A stretch of DNA of 39,690 nucleotides. Source: Thiomicrospira cyclica. GTDB lineage: Bacteria > Pseudomonadota > Gammaproteobacteria > Thiomicrospirales > Thiomicrospiraceae. The position numbers and the translations under genes were made by a program. Under the pieces are notes generated by a model. It saw only the letters and a list, made by a program, of their open reading frames with translations, did not search any database and had not been told where the DNA came from. Positions 8,301 to 16,842 of the stretch are shown here, in pieces (the stretch's first letter is position 1; every line of letters starts with the position of its first letter). The stretch covers positions 1-39,690 of the forward strand of contig DZAT01000013.1 of NCBI GenBank assembly GCA_022736205.1, read 5' to 3'.

Positions 8301-8939
8301 TTATTTCGTTGCCAACTGTTCGATTAAGGTAAATAACTTGGCATGACTGCCCGCCATGGGCAAATCCGTTACATACTGACCATTAATAACAAACGCAGGC
8401 ACTGCTTCGAGTTGATATTGCGCTGATAACTTAGCGGCGCGGGTAACATCAGCGTTTAACGTATCGCTTTCGTAGGACTTAATAAAAGTGTCTTTATCAA
8501 AGGCTGTATTTTTGATCGCGAGTAAGTCCGCAATGTCTTGATGGTTTTTGGGTTTTGCCCGATCTTTAATAAAAATATCGAAAGCAAAAGCGTGCGTGCT
8601 CGTCAACTGATTGGTCGACTTAAGTGCATAATGTACTCGCGCTAACATGCTCCAAGCAGGGCTTTGAAAAACAGCAGGAACTTGTTCCAATGCCACGCCT
8701 TTGGGCTTGCTGTTTAACCACTCATGAAGCGGTTTTTCCATATCCATACAATGCGAGCAACCATAAAAGAAGAACTCTTGTACTGTCCCTTTAGCAACCA
8801 AGGCACGCGCTGTATCGGGGAGTTTCTTGTAATGAACCCCCTCTTCGAAAGCAAAAGGCAATGCTGCTTGAGCTGTGGATAACCCAAACAAGGCTGTGGA
8901 TAACCCAGCGGTTAAGGTCAAAAAATGACGACGATTCAT
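8301..8939 (-). CDS. dsbA: Thiol:disulfide interchange protein DsbA
   Basis: Periplasmic dithiol oxidase (212 aa) that introduces disulfides into exported proteins. The signal peptide spans residues 1-25, ending AQA, with an Arg-Arg pair followed by HFL. The active site is Cys61-Ser-His-Cys64 (FFYGCSHCM). The cis-proline loop (EAVPAFVING) lies near residue 180, and a helical insertion lies between them as in DsbA. CSHC is a common variant of E. coli CPHC. RBS AGGAAA precedes the ATG. It lies downstream of ccsA-resB on the same strand, with the R-M island between, so it may once have been part of that redox/cytochrome c cluster. Confidence 0.9.
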   Translation of the reverse strand: MNRRHFLTLTAGLSTALFGLSTAQAALPFAFEEGVHYKKLPDTARALVAKGTVQEFFFYGCSHCMDMEKPLHEWLNSKPKGVALEQVPAVFQSPAWSMLARVHYALKSTNQLTSTHAFAFDIFIKDRAKPKNHQDIADLLAIKNTAFDKDTFIKSYESDTLNADVTRAAKLSAQYQLEAVPAFVINGQYVTDLPMAGSHAKLFTLIEQLATK

Positions 8940-9064
8940 GATGTTTTCCTAAGAGCTATTTTAGATAAGGGTGACAATTTTTCTACCTATAATAATTTTT
9001 AAAACTCAGCACACCTAAAATAATTGGTATTATGTATCGCTTTATCTCCAATTAAATTAACGAG

Positions 9065-10117
9065 TTAAATAAATGCATATTGAACAGAGACCTCGCTATT
9101 AGCAGTTGAGTTTCTTGTTATTTTTTTTAAACTTCTTGAAGATTTTATTTTGTTTGATTTTATTACACTAATCAATGATTGAATAACATGCCACATTAAA
9201 ACGGGTGGTACGGCATTACCAATAGCTCTATATTGTCTATTCTCAGAAACTGTTGAAAAAACAAAGTTATCAGGAAATGATTGTATCTTAGCGGCTTCTA
9301 AAGGGGTAAATCTTCTGTATCTACCATTTTCTTCCAACACTGGATCTGTTGAATTTAAACTTACCTTCGCTAAATGAGCACTAATAGTATTGCAAGGCTG
9401 CTCTATGTTTTGTGATCTTCCTTTGTTCATTTTTTCTTTTACGCGCAACATGCCAGCAACAGCTTTTTCACTAAAAAAATATTTATCATCAACACTTTGC
9501 AAAATAACGTCTTTCAATACTTTTCTCTCTGTATCACAAACACTTTTAGGAAACTCAAAAGCTTCAAAATCAAGTCTATCTCTAAAACCGACGATAAATA
9601 CTCTTTCTCTTTTTTGTGGAACACCAAAGTCAAAGGAATTAAGTACCTTATACTTTAACTTATAACCTGAAGACTCTAACTCTTTTATAATAATTGGAAA
9701 TGCCATTTTTTTATTGGCAGATAACAATCCTTTAACATTTTCTAAAATAAAAAATCTTGGTTTTTTTACCTTCAAAATTCTAACAATTTCAAAAAACAAT
9801 TTACCTCTTTCATCTTTATATCCTAGTCTTGGTGGGTTCTGCGCCACAATAGAAAATGATTGACAAGGAAATCCGCCTAAAAGCAGATCATGGTCAGGTA
9901 AGGCATATTCAGATATGTTTTTTATGTCTTCACATACACTTTTGTGCTTAAAGTTTTGATTATAAATATCAACAGCATATTTATCATTATCGACAGCATA
10001 CACAATTTCAAAAGGATTTCGAGCAAATTTTTTTTCAAGGTATGAAAAGTCTCCAATTACGCCTTTATCAATCCCACCGCAACCAGAAAATAGCGAGCAT
10101 ACTTTCATTAGCTCCAT
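9065..10117 (-). CDS. DNA (cytosine-5)-methyltransferase, R-M island (M1)
   Basis: 350-aa C5-cytosine DNA methyltransferase that uses S-adenosylmethionine. Motif I is LFSGCGGIDKG (9-19), motif IV GGFPCQSFS with catalytic Cys85, motif VI ENV (126-128), motif VIII QKRERVF (168-174) and motif X RAIGNAVPP (297-305). The stretch between motifs VIII and IX, the usual target-recognition zone, is short. The start is either 10117 (GAG-type RBS) or Met4 at 10108, which gives a TAATG overlap with the nuclease gene. It is translationally coupled to that gene and visibly AT-rich compared with dsbA and ccsA. It probably protects one strand of an asymmetric site (inference). Confidence 0.92.
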   Translation of the reverse strand: MELMKVCSLFSGCGGIDKGVIGDFSYLEKKFARNPFEIVYAVDNDKYAVDIYNQNFKHKSVCEDIKNISEYALPDHDLLLGGFPCQSFSIVAQNPPRLGYKDERGKLFFEIVRILKVKKPRFFILENVKGLLSANKKMAFPIIIKELESSGYKLKYKVLNSFDFGVPQKRERVFIVGFRDRLDFEAFEFPKSVCDTERKVLKDVILQSVDDKYFFSEKAVAGMLRVKEKMNKGRSQNIEQPCNTISAHLAKVSLNSTDPVLEENGRYRRFTPLEAAKIQSFPDNFVFSTVSENRQYRAIGNAVPPVLMWHVIQSLISVIKSNKIKSSRSLKKITRNSTANSEVSVQYAFI

Positions 10118-11493
10118 TTTAACATCTCGACATTAGAGCCACAGCTAGAGTTGAATACCATATCAGCTCCACCAATAGGAGACATATTTGCCATGCTTTT
10201 TTTATATAAATCAACAGGATTTTTAATTACAAAAAGACCAATGGAGTCATTTTCTTTTGATATACCAACTCGATAAATAAAATAATTATCTCCATGCGTT
10301 TCTGCTGCATTCCATTCATTTGGTGTAAGGTGGACTCGATAAAATTGTAAAGCCCTATTACTAATAGTGGTTTTAACTTCAATAAGCTTTTTAATGGCAT
10401 TTACTTCAACACTTTGAATATCATAGCCTTGTGCTTGGTGAGTTGGTATTCTTTTAACTAAATGAATTAAATCGTCTCTGTCATTAGTTCGTAAATAAGC
10501 TTTTTCGTGCTCATAAACTAAAGACTCTCCGAAATCACCAATATCTTTTGTTGTTCTAAATGTTTTATTTTTATTTTCCACTTCTACTTCAATTTCTTGC
10601 TCGATTGCCAAGAAAAGCGATATATCTGTTTTAAAAGAAATATTATCTATCTCTTTGTTAACATATTTGAACCATTCATTTTCCAAACACCTAACTTCAT
10701 CTCGTGTTATTTCTGTGGTTTTTTCATAAAGATTATCATATCCAGCAAAATAGTCATCCGTATCGATAAAATACTTAATAGTGGACACTTCAAGCTTATT
10801 TAAATAGAAAACATTGCCGTGTGATACCAAAAGATTAGCTATTTCCATGTAATCCAATATGTCTCCAGCATACCGAACTACATCACCATTCCAATCAAAA
10901 TCTGTTTCTCTATTTCTTAGTAAAATTAATTTTTCTGCTATTTCTTTTGGCGATAGAGTTCCGTTAGTAACTCTTTTATCGTTAAAAACGACATGAGCTA
11001 ATTCACTTTTGTTTATAGGAAATCGTTTTCCAGTTAATTTTTCACCCTCAGCAAGAATCTCTAAAATATATTTTCCTGGCTTAAATTTAATTCTATTATT
11101 AATATAATCTATTATTTTATCAGGTCTCAGGAAGCCACCAGGGTACTGGAACTTAAAGACAAAATATTTGAAAAACTGAACAAGATCTTGCTCCTTAGCT
11201 AGTTTTTTTGCCATATAACTAGGTTTAGCTGTACCAAAATCAGTATATTCAACAAGACCGAACAGGGCAGATATTTCTGTTCTCCAGTTATTTATTGTTG
11301 CTTTTGCTTTATCTATGTTTTCGGGGTATTTTTTAATTGCAGAAAACAGTTCGGCTTCAAAATCACTTACAGGAATCTCATCAATTGAACTTATTTGTTG
11401 GCACACAAATAATAAAACCTCTTCAACATTGTTTTTAAAGCGCGGTCTAACGTGGTGAAGCCTGAAAAAAAACTCATCTGGTACTTTGTACAT
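10108..11493 (-). CDS. Putative restriction endonuclease with DUF3883-like PD-(D/E)XK C-terminus
   Basis: 461-aa protein lying between and overlapping two cytosine methyltransferase genes. The C-terminal part (about 315-425) resembles DUF3883, a PD-(D/E)XK nuclease-fold domain: Glu323 in GDFGESLVYEHE, Asp358 in QGYDIQSV, and the Glu372-Val-Lys374 motif in KKLIEVKTT. The N-terminal ~300 residues are not recognised; they are charged and could recognise DNA. By position it should be the cleaving subunit of the system. It could instead be a nicking or modification-dependent enzyme. AT-rich like its neighbours. Its start overlaps the upstream methyltransferase by 20 bp. Confidence 0.75.
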   Translation of the reverse strand: MYKVPDEFFFRLHHVRPRFKNNVEEVLLFVCQQISSIDEIPVSDFEAELFSAIKKYPENIDKAKATINNWRTEISALFGLVEYTDFGTAKPSYMAKKLAKEQDLVQFFKYFVFKFQYPGGFLRPDKIIDYINNRIKFKPGKYILEILAEGEKLTGKRFPINKSELAHVVFNDKRVTNGTLSPKEIAEKLILLRNRETDFDWNGDVVRYAGDILDYMEIANLLVSHGNVFYLNKLEVSTIKYFIDTDDYFAGYDNLYEKTTEITRDEVRCLENEWFKYVNKEIDNISFKTDISLFLAIEQEIEVEVENKNKTFRTTKDIGDFGESLVYEHEKAYLRTNDRDDLIHLVKRIPTHQAQGYDIQSVEVNAIKKLIEVKTTISNRALQFYRVHLTPNEWNAAETHGDNYFIYRVGISKENDSIGLFVIKNPVDLYKKSMANMSPIGGADMVFNSSCGSNVEMLKWS

Positions 11494-12523
11494 TTAGCAA
11501 CTCCTTTAATTGCAACGCAATAGCCTTGGCGAGAAGAGGAGGAACAGCATTTCCTACCAATCTGTTCTGTGTTGTTTGAGTTCCTGTAAAGATAAAATCA
11601 TCTTTGAAAGATTGAATTCTTGCTGCCTCTCTAACAGTAGGAACTCTTGGATACAAGTAATGAAAATGATGCCTATGTCCTGTGTCAATAGTAAAACTTG
11701 GTTTACTGCTATTTAACCTAGTCCATGCAATATTAACATTTCTTGTTTTTTTAAACTCATCGGGCAGATCTTTATAGTTTCCTCCATTAGGAACCATTCC
11801 GATAATTTTTTTTGTTTTATCTGTATGATTGGTTGTTCTGTGATTATATACACCACTGGATCCAGATCGCATATAAATTTGATAATCACTCATCGGCTGT
11901 ATAGGATATGGCTTTCCGTCGTCCAACGACTCGGGTGGGAGATCAGAAATTGCTTCATAAGATGTTATCGGTTTAACTTTTATAGGTTCAGGAAATGAAA
12001 ACTTAGAATCAATAACACCTACAAAAAAAGCACGTCGTCTATTTTGCGGAACACCATAATCAGAAGCCAGCAAGACCTTATAGCTTACGTTGTAGCCAAG
12101 TGACTCAAAGTCGCTTAATATGTTTTCTTTAATGATACCATTGCCCATCGATAAAATATTTGGCACATTCTCCATAACAAAGGCTCTGGGCTTATAAAAG
12201 TTAACGAAAGCTACAAAGGACTTATAAAGCTCATTTCTTTCATCGCCAATATCCCTTTTTCCTGCAATGGAGAAACCTTGGCAAGGTGGACCACCAATAA
12301 TCAAGTCAAATGACTTTATTCCTGTTTTTTCTAAAATTTTATCAGGTGTTTCTTGGAATAAGTCTGACACCAAACCCAAAGAATGAGTATGGTTTTTTTT
12401 GAAAGTTTCTATCGCGTCTTTTGATGAATCTATACCTAATTCAACATTAAAACCTGCATCAATAAACCCCTGGGACATACCGCCAGCACCACAAAAAACA
12501 TCTAATACGTTAAAATTCGACAT
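11474..12523 (-). CDS. DNA (cytosine-5)-methyltransferase, R-M island (M2)
   Basis: 349-aa C5-cytosine methyltransferase, first gene of the island operon. Motif I VFCGAGGMSQGF (9-20), motif IV GGPPCQGFS with catalytic Cys81, motif VI ENV (118-120), motif VIII QNRRRAF (160-166) and motif X VGNAVPP (323-329). It differs from M1 throughout the central region, so the two probably have different targets. The frame is open to a GTG at 12574, but that GTG abuts the ccsA terminator hairpin. ATG 12523 gives the normal N-terminus just before motif I and is preferred. Last 20 bp overlap the nuclease gene. Confidence 0.92.
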   Translation of the reverse strand: MSNFNVLDVFCGAGGMSQGFIDAGFNVELGIDSSKDAIETFKKNHTHSLGLVSDLFQETPDKILEKTGIKSFDLIIGGPPCQGFSIAGKRDIGDERNELYKSFVAFVNFYKPRAFVMENVPNILSMGNGIIKENILSDFESLGYNVSYKVLLASDYGVPQNRRRAFFVGVIDSKFSFPEPIKVKPITSYEAISDLPPESLDDGKPYPIQPMSDYQIYMRSGSSGVYNHRTTNHTDKTKKIIGMVPNGGNYKDLPDEFKKTRNVNIAWTRLNSSKPSFTIDTGHRHHFHYLYPRVPTVREAARIQSFKDDFIFTGTQTTQNRLVGNAVPPLLAKAIALQLKELLNVQSTR

Positions 12524-12569
12524 TATTTTATCATTCGCCTTAGATTTAAGTGCACCAGAATTCAGGTAA

Positions 12570-12594
12570 AACACCTGTAAGCTTTAGCTTACAG
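12570..12594 (-). terminator. Hairpin terminator at the end of ccsA
   Basis: Perfect 8-bp inverted repeat, CTGTAAGC / GCTTACAG with a 4-nt loop (12575-12594), followed on the minus strand by GTGTTTT. It spans the ccsA stop codon and marks the junction with the AT-rich R-M island. The T tract is short, so it may be leaky. Confidence 0.6.
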
Positions 12595-13776
12595 CGTACC
12601 ATAAGAATGCAAACCAGATAAAAACATATTCACACCCAAGAAAGCAAAGGTGGTGACCAATAAGCCCCCTAGTGCCCACCATGCCATGACAGGACCACGC
12701 CAGCCTTTAGACATGCGGAAGTGTAACCATGCCGCGTAGTTTAACCACACAATCAACGCCCAGGTTTCTTTCGGATCCCAGCTCCAGTAACCGCCCCAAG
12801 CTTCGGCTGCCCAAAGCGCTCCTAGTACGGTCGCAATGGTAAAGAAGGCAAACCCAAAGGCAATGGCTTTATACATCACATCGTCCATTACCGCGAGGGT
12901 CGGCAAGCGCGTTAATAACACGCTATCAGTTTTACCTGTTGCTTCTAGCTTGCTACGCCACAGGTAAGGAATAGCAATCATTGCAGCAAGGGCGAAAGTA
13001 CCGTAACCGACAAAGTTGGCTGGGACGTGGATTTTCATCCAGTAGCTTTTCAGTGCAGGCACGAGCGGTTGAATCACATGCGCTTCACGACCGAAGGTGT
13101 ACCACAAAATAAAGCCAACAGCCGCCGAGATAACCGCCAGCACGAAGCCACCCAATGCTTTGGTATTCGCTTTTTGCTCGTAGTACAAATAGAGCACGGC
13201 AGTGACCAAAGCAAAGACAATGAACACTTCGTATAAATTACTGACGGGAATATGACCATAATCGGGATTAATCAGATAGGATTCGTACCAACGAACGCCT
13301 AAACCCGCAAAACCGAATGCAACAGCCGACCACGTTAAGCTAGTGGCTACCTTACCAGAGAAAGAAGAGTCTTTCCATAGGGCAAAGAAATAGGTGAGCA
13401 TGGCGAGCACAAACAGCGCATTCATCCACATGATGGCAGACTGACTCGAAAAGAGGAACTTTAAGAAGAATGCCTTTTCAGCGGTAGCCATGACCTTGTC
13501 GGCTCCTGCACCGATTTCGATGCCTGCATAGCTACCGATGCCTGCTAGTGCCATCAGCAACACAATGGTAAACAGGGTTTGCATGCTGCGCCATGCCAAA
13601 CCAAAGGCAGCGAGACCAGCGCTTGTACCGATTAAAATACCGATCTCGTATTCATCCATTACCGAGGCGAATTTCGTCCAAGACAAAAAAGCAAGGGCAA
13701 AAATACCGACAACCCAAGCGAGTCCGCGCGGGTTAGCAAGTTGTTGGGTTAATCCCGAAGCATTAGTGAGTGACAT
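12589..13776 (-). CDS. ccsA: Cytochrome c biogenesis protein CcsA (System II heme handling)
   Basis: 395-aa polytopic membrane protein. With ResB/Ccs1 it forms the System II cytochrome c synthase that exports heme and attaches it to CXXCH apocytochromes. The tryptophan-rich WWD segment is clear near the C-terminus (AWGGYWSWDPKETWALIVWL), with flanking hydrophobic helices and conserved His residues. The frame is open up to 13905, but ATG 13776 (MSLTNASG) has the RBS GAGGA 8-12 bp upstream, overlaps the resB end by 14 bp and gives the normal length. It is translationally coupled to resB. Confidence 0.93.
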   Translation of the reverse strand: MSLTNASGLTQQLANPRGLAWVVGIFALAFLSWTKFASVMDEYEIGILIGTSAGLAAFGLAWRSMQTLFTIVLLMALAGIGSYAGIEIGAGADKVMATAEKAFFLKFLFSSQSAIMWMNALFVLAMLTYFFALWKDSSFSGKVATSLTWSAVAFGFAGLGVRWYESYLINPDYGHIPVSNLYEVFIVFALVTAVLYLYYEQKANTKALGGFVLAVISAAVGFILWYTFGREAHVIQPLVPALKSYWMKIHVPANFVGYGTFALAAMIAIPYLWRSKLEATGKTDSVLLTRLPTLAVMDDVMYKAIAFGFAFFTIATVLGALWAAEAWGGYWSWDPKETWALIVWLNYAAWLHFRMSKGWRGPVMAWWALGGLLVTTFAFLGVNMFLSGLHSYGTL

Positions 13777-15772
13777 GTGCTGGTTCCTCTGAAGGGGTTG
13801 TAGCCGATTGGTTTTGTTGTAATAAATTCGAGAAAGCGTCTTGGAGTTGGCTATCGTCTTTGCCATCTTTGCCAGCAAGAATGACTTCGCTTTCACCATG
13901 TTCATTCTGATTCACCCACAACCAAATACGCTGAGGGCGAACATAAAATAGCAGAAAGACACCGACAATCAGCATAAAGGATCCTAAAAATACCACATTT
14001 TTACCTGGCGACTTAGTAATTTGTAAGCCAGAAGATTCGCGCTGATCAATACTGGTGATTTCAAAAAACATTGGCGGGCCATAATGTGCAAGTAAATTAA
14101 TGGCTTCTATGCTATCGGCGAAGAAACGACGTTCAGCTTCAGTTGCTTCTGTTTTGTTTTTAATGCCTTCCACTTCAAGCGTTTTTAAGTACAAGCTTTG
14201 CATGGCAACGGTTAAAATCTCCAGATACTGTTCGAATACGGCTTCGCGTTTATCGGCACCAACTGCCTGATCTAAATAGCCACGAATACCATCGAAACCA
14301 CGGGCGCGAAATAGGTTGACCAGCTGCTGCATAAAACGTTTTTGAGTCATCAGTTGGTCGCGCTTTGTTGCATCGGTTTCTTGCGCAATACTCTCGTCTA
14401 GCACCTTGTCTAGCCCTTTTTGATCGTTCACCAAGGATAAGAACGTCATAAAGCGTTTCATTGACTGGTTTGTATCGAGCGGAATCATCAAGAAATCGAA
14501 CTCTTGTGCACGACTTTTACGGAATTTCGATACTTGATACCAAGCTTGCGCACGATCAATTGCCAGTAGATAGTTTTCGTATTCAACAGCCTGTCCAGCG
14601 CCATCACGAACCTTAAATTGTACACTCGGACCTAAGTTCTTGACCTTTTTACCATTGGCATCGGGTTCTGGTAAGGGAATGATATTATTTGGTTTGTAAT
14701 CATCCAATTCGACTTTGTAATTGCCGATAGGGGTGTTTAAGGGAATATCGCGATGAATTTCGCCTGCCAATTCCGATGCGCTGCTGTTTAATGCCGACAA
14801 GGGGTAAGCATTCAGTTTCAATGTGCTACCACCATCGCCAAAGCTAGACTGATAAATGGCGTAGTCTTTATAAAACAAAGGTTTGTTAACCGAAAGCGTT
14901 GCTTTAATGGGTTCTTTTAGATCTGGCGCAATTAAAATGATGTCGCTTTCAAAGGATTTTGGCATGCCCGTATCATAGTGTTCAACACGGAAATCGACGA
15001 CCTTAACTTCGAAAGGAAGCTTTTGTACTAAGTAACCGTCTTTAAATGTCAGAAAGACAACATCAGCACTTTTCCCTTCAGGAATATTCACCGATCCGCG
15101 GAATGAAAAATTATCACTCGCTAGATTTGCTTTGGGATTGACATCGGTTAGCGCAAGGCTACGCGTTTCAGGCTCGACCATGCCCGCCCATTCTTGAAAC
15201 TTAAACTTGAGGTTAGAGTCGAGTAATGCGCCCAAACAGATCACAATAATGGCAAGGTGGGTAAAAAAGTAACCCAATCGGTGTGCGCTGCCTTTTTTAG
15301 CAGCAATGAGCTGACTGTTACCTTTTTCTTCTGTTTTGGTTTTAAAGCCCTGAGCTTGAATGCTGGTTATGGCACGCTCGATGATATGCGCTGGCGCCGT
15401 GTTTGTTGTCCAATGTGCCGATAGATTCATTTTTTTCAACTGAGCTGGATGCTTGTCTTCCTGAAAAGAAACCATGTCTTTGGCAAAATGCGCACCATTG
15501 CGCCACACACATGCCGAAATAGATGCCAACAAAAAGGCTAAAACCGCTAAGAACCAAATCGCGCTATACACATCGTAAAGCTCAAGATTGCGAAAGACTT
15601 CGAACCAAAAAGGTCCAAATTTGATAACATAGCTCGCATATGCCTCGTTTTGCTTGAGCACGGTGCCAATAACCGAGGCAACAGCCAACATAACCAGCAG
15701 GGTGATGGCGAGGTTCATCGAGCCCAAAAAGGTCAATAGTGGATGGTGACGCAAGCTGTGTTTCTTTTCCAT
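13763..15772 (-). CDS. resB: Cytochrome c biogenesis protein ResB/Ccs1
   Basis: 669-aa ResB family membrane protein, partner of CcsA in System II cytochrome c maturation. Hydrophobic segments lie near residues 14-35 and 70-90, with a third before a long periplasmic domain. A final TM segment (VVFLGSFMLIVGVFLLFYV) precedes a cytoplasmic tail of about 60 residues. The frame is open to 15883 but that extension crosses the promoter. ATG 15772 (MEKKHSLRHHP) gives the typical N-terminus before the first helix. Downstream ccsA overlaps by 14 bp. DsbA, which is needed to handle CXXCH cysteines, lies further down beyond the R-M island. Confidence 0.93.
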   Translation of the reverse strand: MEKKHSLRHHPLLTFLGSMNLAITLLVMLAVASVIGTVLKQNEAYASYVIKFGPFWFEVFRNLELYDVYSAIWFLAVLAFLLASISACVWRNGAHFAKDMVSFQEDKHPAQLKKMNLSAHWTTNTAPAHIIERAITSIQAQGFKTKTEEKGNSQLIAAKKGSAHRLGYFFTHLAIIVICLGALLDSNLKFKFQEWAGMVEPETRSLALTDVNPKANLASDNFSFRGSVNIPEGKSADVVFLTFKDGYLVQKLPFEVKVVDFRVEHYDTGMPKSFESDIILIAPDLKEPIKATLSVNKPLFYKDYAIYQSSFGDGGSTLKLNAYPLSALNSSASELAGEIHRDIPLNTPIGNYKVELDDYKPNNIIPLPEPDANGKKVKNLGPSVQFKVRDGAGQAVEYENYLLAIDRAQAWYQVSKFRKSRAQEFDFLMIPLDTNQSMKRFMTFLSLVNDQKGLDKVLDESIAQETDATKRDQLMTQKRFMQQLVNLFRARGFDGIRGYLDQAVGADKREAVFEQYLEILTVAMQSLYLKTLEVEGIKNKTEATEAERRFFADSIEAINLLAHYGPPMFFEITSIDQRESSGLQITKSPGKNVVFLGSFMLIVGVFLLFYVRPQRIWLWVNQNEHGESEVILAGKDGKDDSQLQDAFSNLLQQNQSATTPSEEPAHVTH

Positions 15773-15805
15773 TATTTTATTATGCCTTTGCTTTAACTGT
15801 CTATT

Positions 15806-15834
15806 TTGGGTTGAATCGGGTAACCGATTATAAC
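15806..15834 (+). promoter_or_regulatory. Putative promoter for engB, overlapping the resB promoter
   Basis: TTGGGT (15806-15811), 17-bp spacer, TATAAC (15829-15834), about 50 bp before the engB ATG. Weak -35. The shared -10 region implies mutually exclusive polymerase binding (inference). Confidence 0.4.
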
Positions 15835-15854
15835 TCAAGCGTCTATTATGGCAA
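15827..15854 (-). promoter_or_regulatory. Strong sigma70-like promoter for resB-ccsA
   Basis: On the minus strand TTGCCA (15854-15849), a 16-bp spacer and a perfect TATAAT (15832-15827) lie about 50 bp before the resB ATG. Its -10 overlaps that of the divergent engB promoter candidate. Confidence 0.6.
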
Positions 15855-15885
15855 GGCTTTAAACAATAACAAGAGAAAAACAATC

Positions 15886-16500
15886 ATGCTTCAGCATCCC
15901 CTTTACCAACGCGCTGCATTTCTAAAAAGTGCGCCTAACTTAAAACATTGCACGCCCGATACAGGGGTCGAGGTTGCTTTTGTTGGGCGTTCTAATGCAG
16001 GTAAATCGAGCAGTCTGAATGCGATTACGCACCAGACAGGCTTGGCAAAAGTGTCCAAAACCCCAGGTCGCACACAGTTAATTAACTTTTTTACCTTAGA
16101 CACAGAAGAACGTCGCTTGGTCGACTTACCTGGTTATGGGTTTGCTAAAGTCCCCATTCCACTAAAAGAAGAATGGGGTAAAGCGATGGGCGCGTATTTA
16201 GAAACGCGTCAGAGTTTACAAGGACTTATTTTGCTCATGGATGCGCGTCATCCCTTTATGCCGCTCGACGACCAGCTGTTGCAATGGGCGGTGCGTGTCG
16301 GTCGCCCTGTGCACGTTTTGCTAACCAAAGCCGATAAGTTTTCTTACGGACAACAAAAAAACACCTTGTTAGCCGTCAAAAAGCAGATACCCAGTTACGG
16401 TGGCGTCATTACCGTGCAACTGTTTTCATCGTTGAAAAAAACGGGCATGGATGAAGTATGGGCTAAGCTGGACGAGTGGCTAGGGTGGGGGAAGGCGTAA
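15886..16500 (+). CDS. engB: Ribosome biogenesis GTP-binding protein EngB/YsxC/YihA
   Basis: 204-aa essential-type GTPase needed for large ribosomal subunit assembly. G1 is GRSNAGKSS, followed by a G2 region KTPGRTQ, G3 DLPGYG, G4 TKAD and a G5-like SSLKK near the C-terminus. The length matches the family. The frame is open further upstream, but the extension runs through the divergent promoter region. ATG 15886 (MLQHPLYQRA) is the family-typical start, with only a weak AGAG-type RBS. Divergent from resB-ccsA. Confidence 0.93.
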   Translation: MLQHPLYQRAAFLKSAPNLKHCTPDTGVEVAFVGRSNAGKSSSLNAITHQTGLAKVSKTPGRTQLINFFTLDTEERRLVDLPGYGFAKVPIPLKEEWGKAMGAYLETRQSLQGLILLMDARHPFMPLDDQLLQWAVRVGRPVHVLLTKADKFSYGQQKNTLLAVKKQIPSYGGVITVQLFSSLKKTGMDEVWAKLDEWLGWGKA

Positions 16501-16502
16501 TC

Positions 16503-16838
16503 ATGTCACAAAAAGTCTATTGTCTCGCGCAGTTTTTACCCAAAGCGGGTAAAACGGTTGAATTGTTTCACGTCTTACAAGCCTTAGAGCCAAATACGTT
16601 GCGTGAAGATGGCTGTATTGCTTATCGGGTAACACGCCAGATCCAAAGCCCTTTTGCTGATGGGCAGAGTTATCCCATCGTATTTAACGAAATATGGCAA
16701 GATATGGCGCGTTTTGAAGCGCATTGTCAGCGTCCAGAAATTGTCGATTTTTTTCAGCGTTATTGTTTAGCCGATGATGGGCTAGCAGAGAAATGGAATG
16801 TGTGTGTTTATTCGGATATGCCGCCTGTTTCGTCTTAA
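16503..16838 (+). CDS. Antibiotic biosynthesis monooxygenase (ABM)-fold protein
   Basis: 111-aa protein of the dimeric alpha/beta-barrel ABM family, similar in size and pattern to YgiN-like quinol monooxygenases. The N-terminal strand QKVYCLAQFLPKAGK is followed by an EPNTLREDGCIAYRV segment, then NEIWQDMARFEAHCQ as the typical substrate-pocket helix. The start is ATG 16503, with GGGGGAAGG as RBS. It lies 2 bp after the engB stop, so it is probably co-transcribed. Substrate is unknown. Its stop is 4 bp from the convergent DUF457 gene's stop. Confidence 0.75.
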   Translation: MSQKVYCLAQFLPKAGKTVELFHVLQALEPNTLREDGCIAYRVTRQIQSPFADGQSYPIVFNEIWQDMARFEAHCQRPEIVDFFQRYCLADDGLAEKWNVCVYSDMPPVSS

Positions 16839-16842
16839 CGCA

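Noticed and set aside
12524..12574. N-terminal extension of methyltransferase M2 from GTG 12574
   Set aside because: It would begin at the foot of the ccsA terminator hairpin, has no RBS, and adds 17 residues before a start (12523) that already gives the normal motif I distance.
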